The notes beneath the pieces are model-generated. The model was given only the letters and a program-made list of their open reading frames with translations. It made no database searches and was not told the origin of the DNA. Below are positions 61,638-64,000 of a DNA stretch of 64,000 nt, one piece after another (position 1 is the first letter of the stretch; every line of letters begins with the position of its first letter). Source of the stretch: Augochlora pura. Lineage: Eukaryota > Arthropoda > Insecta > Hymenoptera > Halictidae. The DNA lies in assembly GCF_028453695.1 (NCBI RefSeq), contig NC_135773.1:20956001-21020000 (forward strand). Direction: 5' to 3'. A program made the translations under genes and the position numbers.

Positions 61638-64000
61638 TTAATAAACGCCGCCCAACCGTTTGGCCTTGTAAAAAGCGATAATCTCCTCGTCGATTTCCGG
61701 ATCACCCGTCAGAGGAAGCGATTCTTCGAAACTGCCGTTACCTCGGCCACGGTCCGACTTCTGATGGAAATCGTCGTTGGTTTTGCTTCTTGCGCTGGCG
61801 CTCGATTTTTCTTGCCGGTCAGCCGTGAAGCTGCCGGCGCTCGACTTTCTACCGGTTCTTTTGCTCGCGTTACTCTCAATTTCACGGTTTGAAAAATAAA
61901 CACTGCTTCTGCCGGACCGCGGTATCTCGTCTTTCTCCACGTCGCGAATGTTGGCTGCTTCGAGCGGTACCGCGAACCTCTGCGTGCTCGCGCCGTCGAC
62001 GAGTCGATCGTTTTCAAAATGGCTGCGGAACGATCTCGCGGAAACCGAGCAATTTCCATTCTCGTTCTCGACGGCATTTATCTGTCGAGGCAAGTCGCGA
62101 TCGGTGAGAAACGCGTGTCCCAAGTCGTAATTTTGTGTCTGCCACTTCGATTTCGCGCTTAGGCTCTGCAAAATTTTATTCGACCGTTTAGATTCGATCT
62201 TAGACGAGTCCGGAGGTGATCTAGTTTCGCTTCGGGGCGCATTGACGCGGAACATTTTTTCGTAAAACAGAATCGAGTCGTCCTCGTTGACGATAGAATT
62301 GTTAATATTTTTACTGCGAGGATTTTCTTCTTCGTTAATTTTCATTTCTGACACGGTTTCGGCATTTTTCACTCTCGAGTTATTAACTTCGCTGTTTCTC
62401 GCTTGCTTCTTTTCGGCCTTACGAACCACTTGTTGCAGTTCTTCGAGATTTCTGTTCGGCGTTGAGTTTTCTAAAGTCACGTTGACAACGTTGCAGCTCA
62501 ACGACTCCGGTTGCATATTATTCACGGAAACATATTTCGCCGAAGTTCGCTCGAACGAATTCTTCGGATTTCGAACGTTCGCTATGTTGTTAGCAAGAAA
62601 GTTAGCCCGCTCGTTAATTCCGTTTTTGTTGCAATTGTTTTTACTTTCATTAATAACGGTGTTCCGCGAGTTATCGTTAACGTCGCACGCGAGAGCTGGC
62701 GCGTGATTTTTAATCTTTTTTTGGCTTCTCGAAGGAACGCGATTAATTGAAGGTATTTTATCAGTAGTCATTGCGGTCGATGAATCGGCAGTCATTTTAT
62801 TATCTTCCATGCACGAGGTTCGATTTTCTATAACAGTTGACGGCCGGCTTCCACTGTTTGTATGATCCAGGAATTGCGTGATTGCTGAAATTAAATTTAC
62901 TGTTACTTAAACGGAATAACCGATGGAAGTGTTTGTAATTACATTTTCTATCGTAATCACTCGTTTCCACGTTTAATTTAAGTTCTTCGTAATTATTAAT
63001 TACAGATCTTGCTTCATCAGGTGAAATTAAGTGTCCGTCGCCAAGTAATTCTAAATTAGAAATTGTTATAGTTATCCTGGTCAAACGAATACGGGAAGTA
63101 GTTGCAAATGAGTACTTGATTCTTTGAGAGCGCTTTCCTTTACACTGATCTTCCTTTTCTCCTTTTCTTTATTTAGCAGATCGATAAACAGAGCTTTGTT
63201 TATTTCAGGAAATTACTAATTCATAAGTTGCCATTTAATATTAACGGCTAAATATAATAACAAATGCACTACTGATAAATGTAATAATAACTTATGAATA
63301 TAATATGGATTATATTACATTCATTGCATATTATATTATATTCATAAATTATTATTATATTTACCAGTAGTGCATTTGTTATCATATTTAGCCATTAATA
63401 TTAAGTTCTCATAGAACTTATGGAATATATTATATTCATTGTATATTATAAGTTCCATAAGAACTTATGAATATAACCCATATTCCATATATTTCATATT
63501 TATAAGTTCCACAAAAAAAATTCAATAAAACAATGAAAACAAAAGACATGGCATTAGGATACAAATTTCCTTGTCTCTCTGAAAAACCAAGTCCTTGTAG
63601 TACTCCAATTTCTTTAAACAACTCTTCGGATCCTTGGCGAGCTCCAAAATTCTTCTGAAACTATCGAAACAGTATTCGACACTCTGCGAACTATAGTTCC
63701 AAGATATCTTAGTGTTGAATTCTATGAAGTTTCGAATTTGAGCATCCAGCTTCCATTTATCTTCGGCGGTGAGCTCCTCGGAGGACTGCGTTTAAAATAA
63801 TAAAGAAATGGTTTCCGACTATTATTAATTTCGACGATCTATGTATATAAGAAAGGTGCTGCACAAATATACAGTCTGCTTTGTCATGGCTTCGATCTGT
63901 TTCTTCAGTTTCTCGTTCTCCAGTTTCAACAACGCGTTCTCGCTTTGTATGCTGGTATGCGTGACTAATCTCACATCGTTATTTATCATGGCCACCCTTT
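61638..64000 (-). CDS. KIF6: Kinesin-9 family protein (KIF6-type), stalk and tail (5' partial)
   Basis: Five minus-strand exons join in phase: 64000-63873 (continuing beyond the window), 63785-63563, 63193-63116, 63050-62943 and 62884-61638 (stop). They give 593 residues after two leading bases. The first exon starts with RVAMINNDVRLV, corresponding to the end of the kinesin motor/neck (RVALIKNEAVL-like in KIF6). Coiled coil follows (ENALLKLENEKLKKQIEAM). Then comes LTAEDKWKLDAQIRNFIEF and QRDKEISLFIDLLNKEKEKR, matching the order of KIF6 neck-stalk motifs. A long disordered Ser/Asn-rich region follows, and the C-terminus is SLPLTGDPEIDEEIIAFYKA, strikingly like the KIF6 C-terminus. Kinesin-9 motors act in motile cilia and flagella. 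In an insect this points to sperm axonemes, by inference. The acceptor at 63194 has a weak pyrimidine tract but is supported by phase. The motor domain lies outside the window. Confidence 0.88.
63235..63404. repeat. Large near-perfect palindrome in a kinesin intron
   Basis: Arms of about 72 bp (63235-63306 and 63333-63404) are inverted copies. For example, CAAATGCACTACTGATAAAT on the left pairs with the right-arm segment containing CCAGTAGTGCATTTGTT. The loop is about 26 bp. It ends with TTAATATTAA on both sides and may be a MITE of a different family. Confidence 0.85.
63405..63468. repeat. Second inverted repeat adjoining the large palindrome
   Basis: GTTCTCATAGAACTTATGGA on the left pairs imperfectly with TATAAGTTCCATAAGAAC on the right, about 20 bp apart. 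It lies directly after the larger palindrome in the same intron (63194-63562). Confidence 0.7.

Overview
This is a eukaryotic genome fragment. It is most likely from a hymenopteran insect, probably a bee. The reasons are short insect-type introns, abrupt switches between AT-rich desert and GC/CpG-rich blocks, a mariner relic of the type common in bees and ants, and gene families that fit an insect. The taxon is an inference. The sequence is gene-poor. Five protein-coding genes can be rebuilt with consistent splice sites and reading-frame phases, and three of them run off an edge or into an assembly gap. Exactly 100 Ns lie at 55082-55181.

Left part (1-17 kb): two genes on the minus strand. First (1034-3607, continuing beyond the left edge) is a secreted Delta/Jagged-type EGF protein. 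Second (7118-16977) is a complete three-exon single-pass membrane protein of 387 residues. It has a signal peptide, a cysteine-rich box, a probable fibronectin-III-like domain, a transmembrane helix and a short basic tail, and is loosely anosmin-like.

Middle (17-50 kb): about 33 kb in which no coding exon was recognised. It holds many short non-autonomous TTAA-flanked elements, a deleted mariner copy, tandem and local duplications, simple repeats, and a GC-rich block near 21-22.4 kb.

Right part (50-64 kb): four C-terminal exons of an organic solute transporter alpha-type membrane protein (minus, 50442-54132); the gap; ten exons of a large secreted beta-repeat protein that resembles the Nasrat/Polehole/Closca eggshell family (plus, 55529-61421); and, converging on it with only 216 bp between stop codons, the tail of a kinesin-9 (KIF6-type) gene (minus, 61638-64000) whose motor domain lies beyond the right edge.

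The most notable non-genic signal is a dense set of roughly 20 small palindromic elements with TTAA ends, probably piggyBac-type MITEs. One filled/empty paralogous pair inside the window shows the target duplication directly. Several subfamilies share a subterminal hairpin whose stem sequence differs between subfamilies but stays self-complementary. A second signal is a 93-bp tandem unit made of mariner-TIR-like hairpins, present as three units at 50 kb and two units at 60.8 kb, the latter inside an intron.
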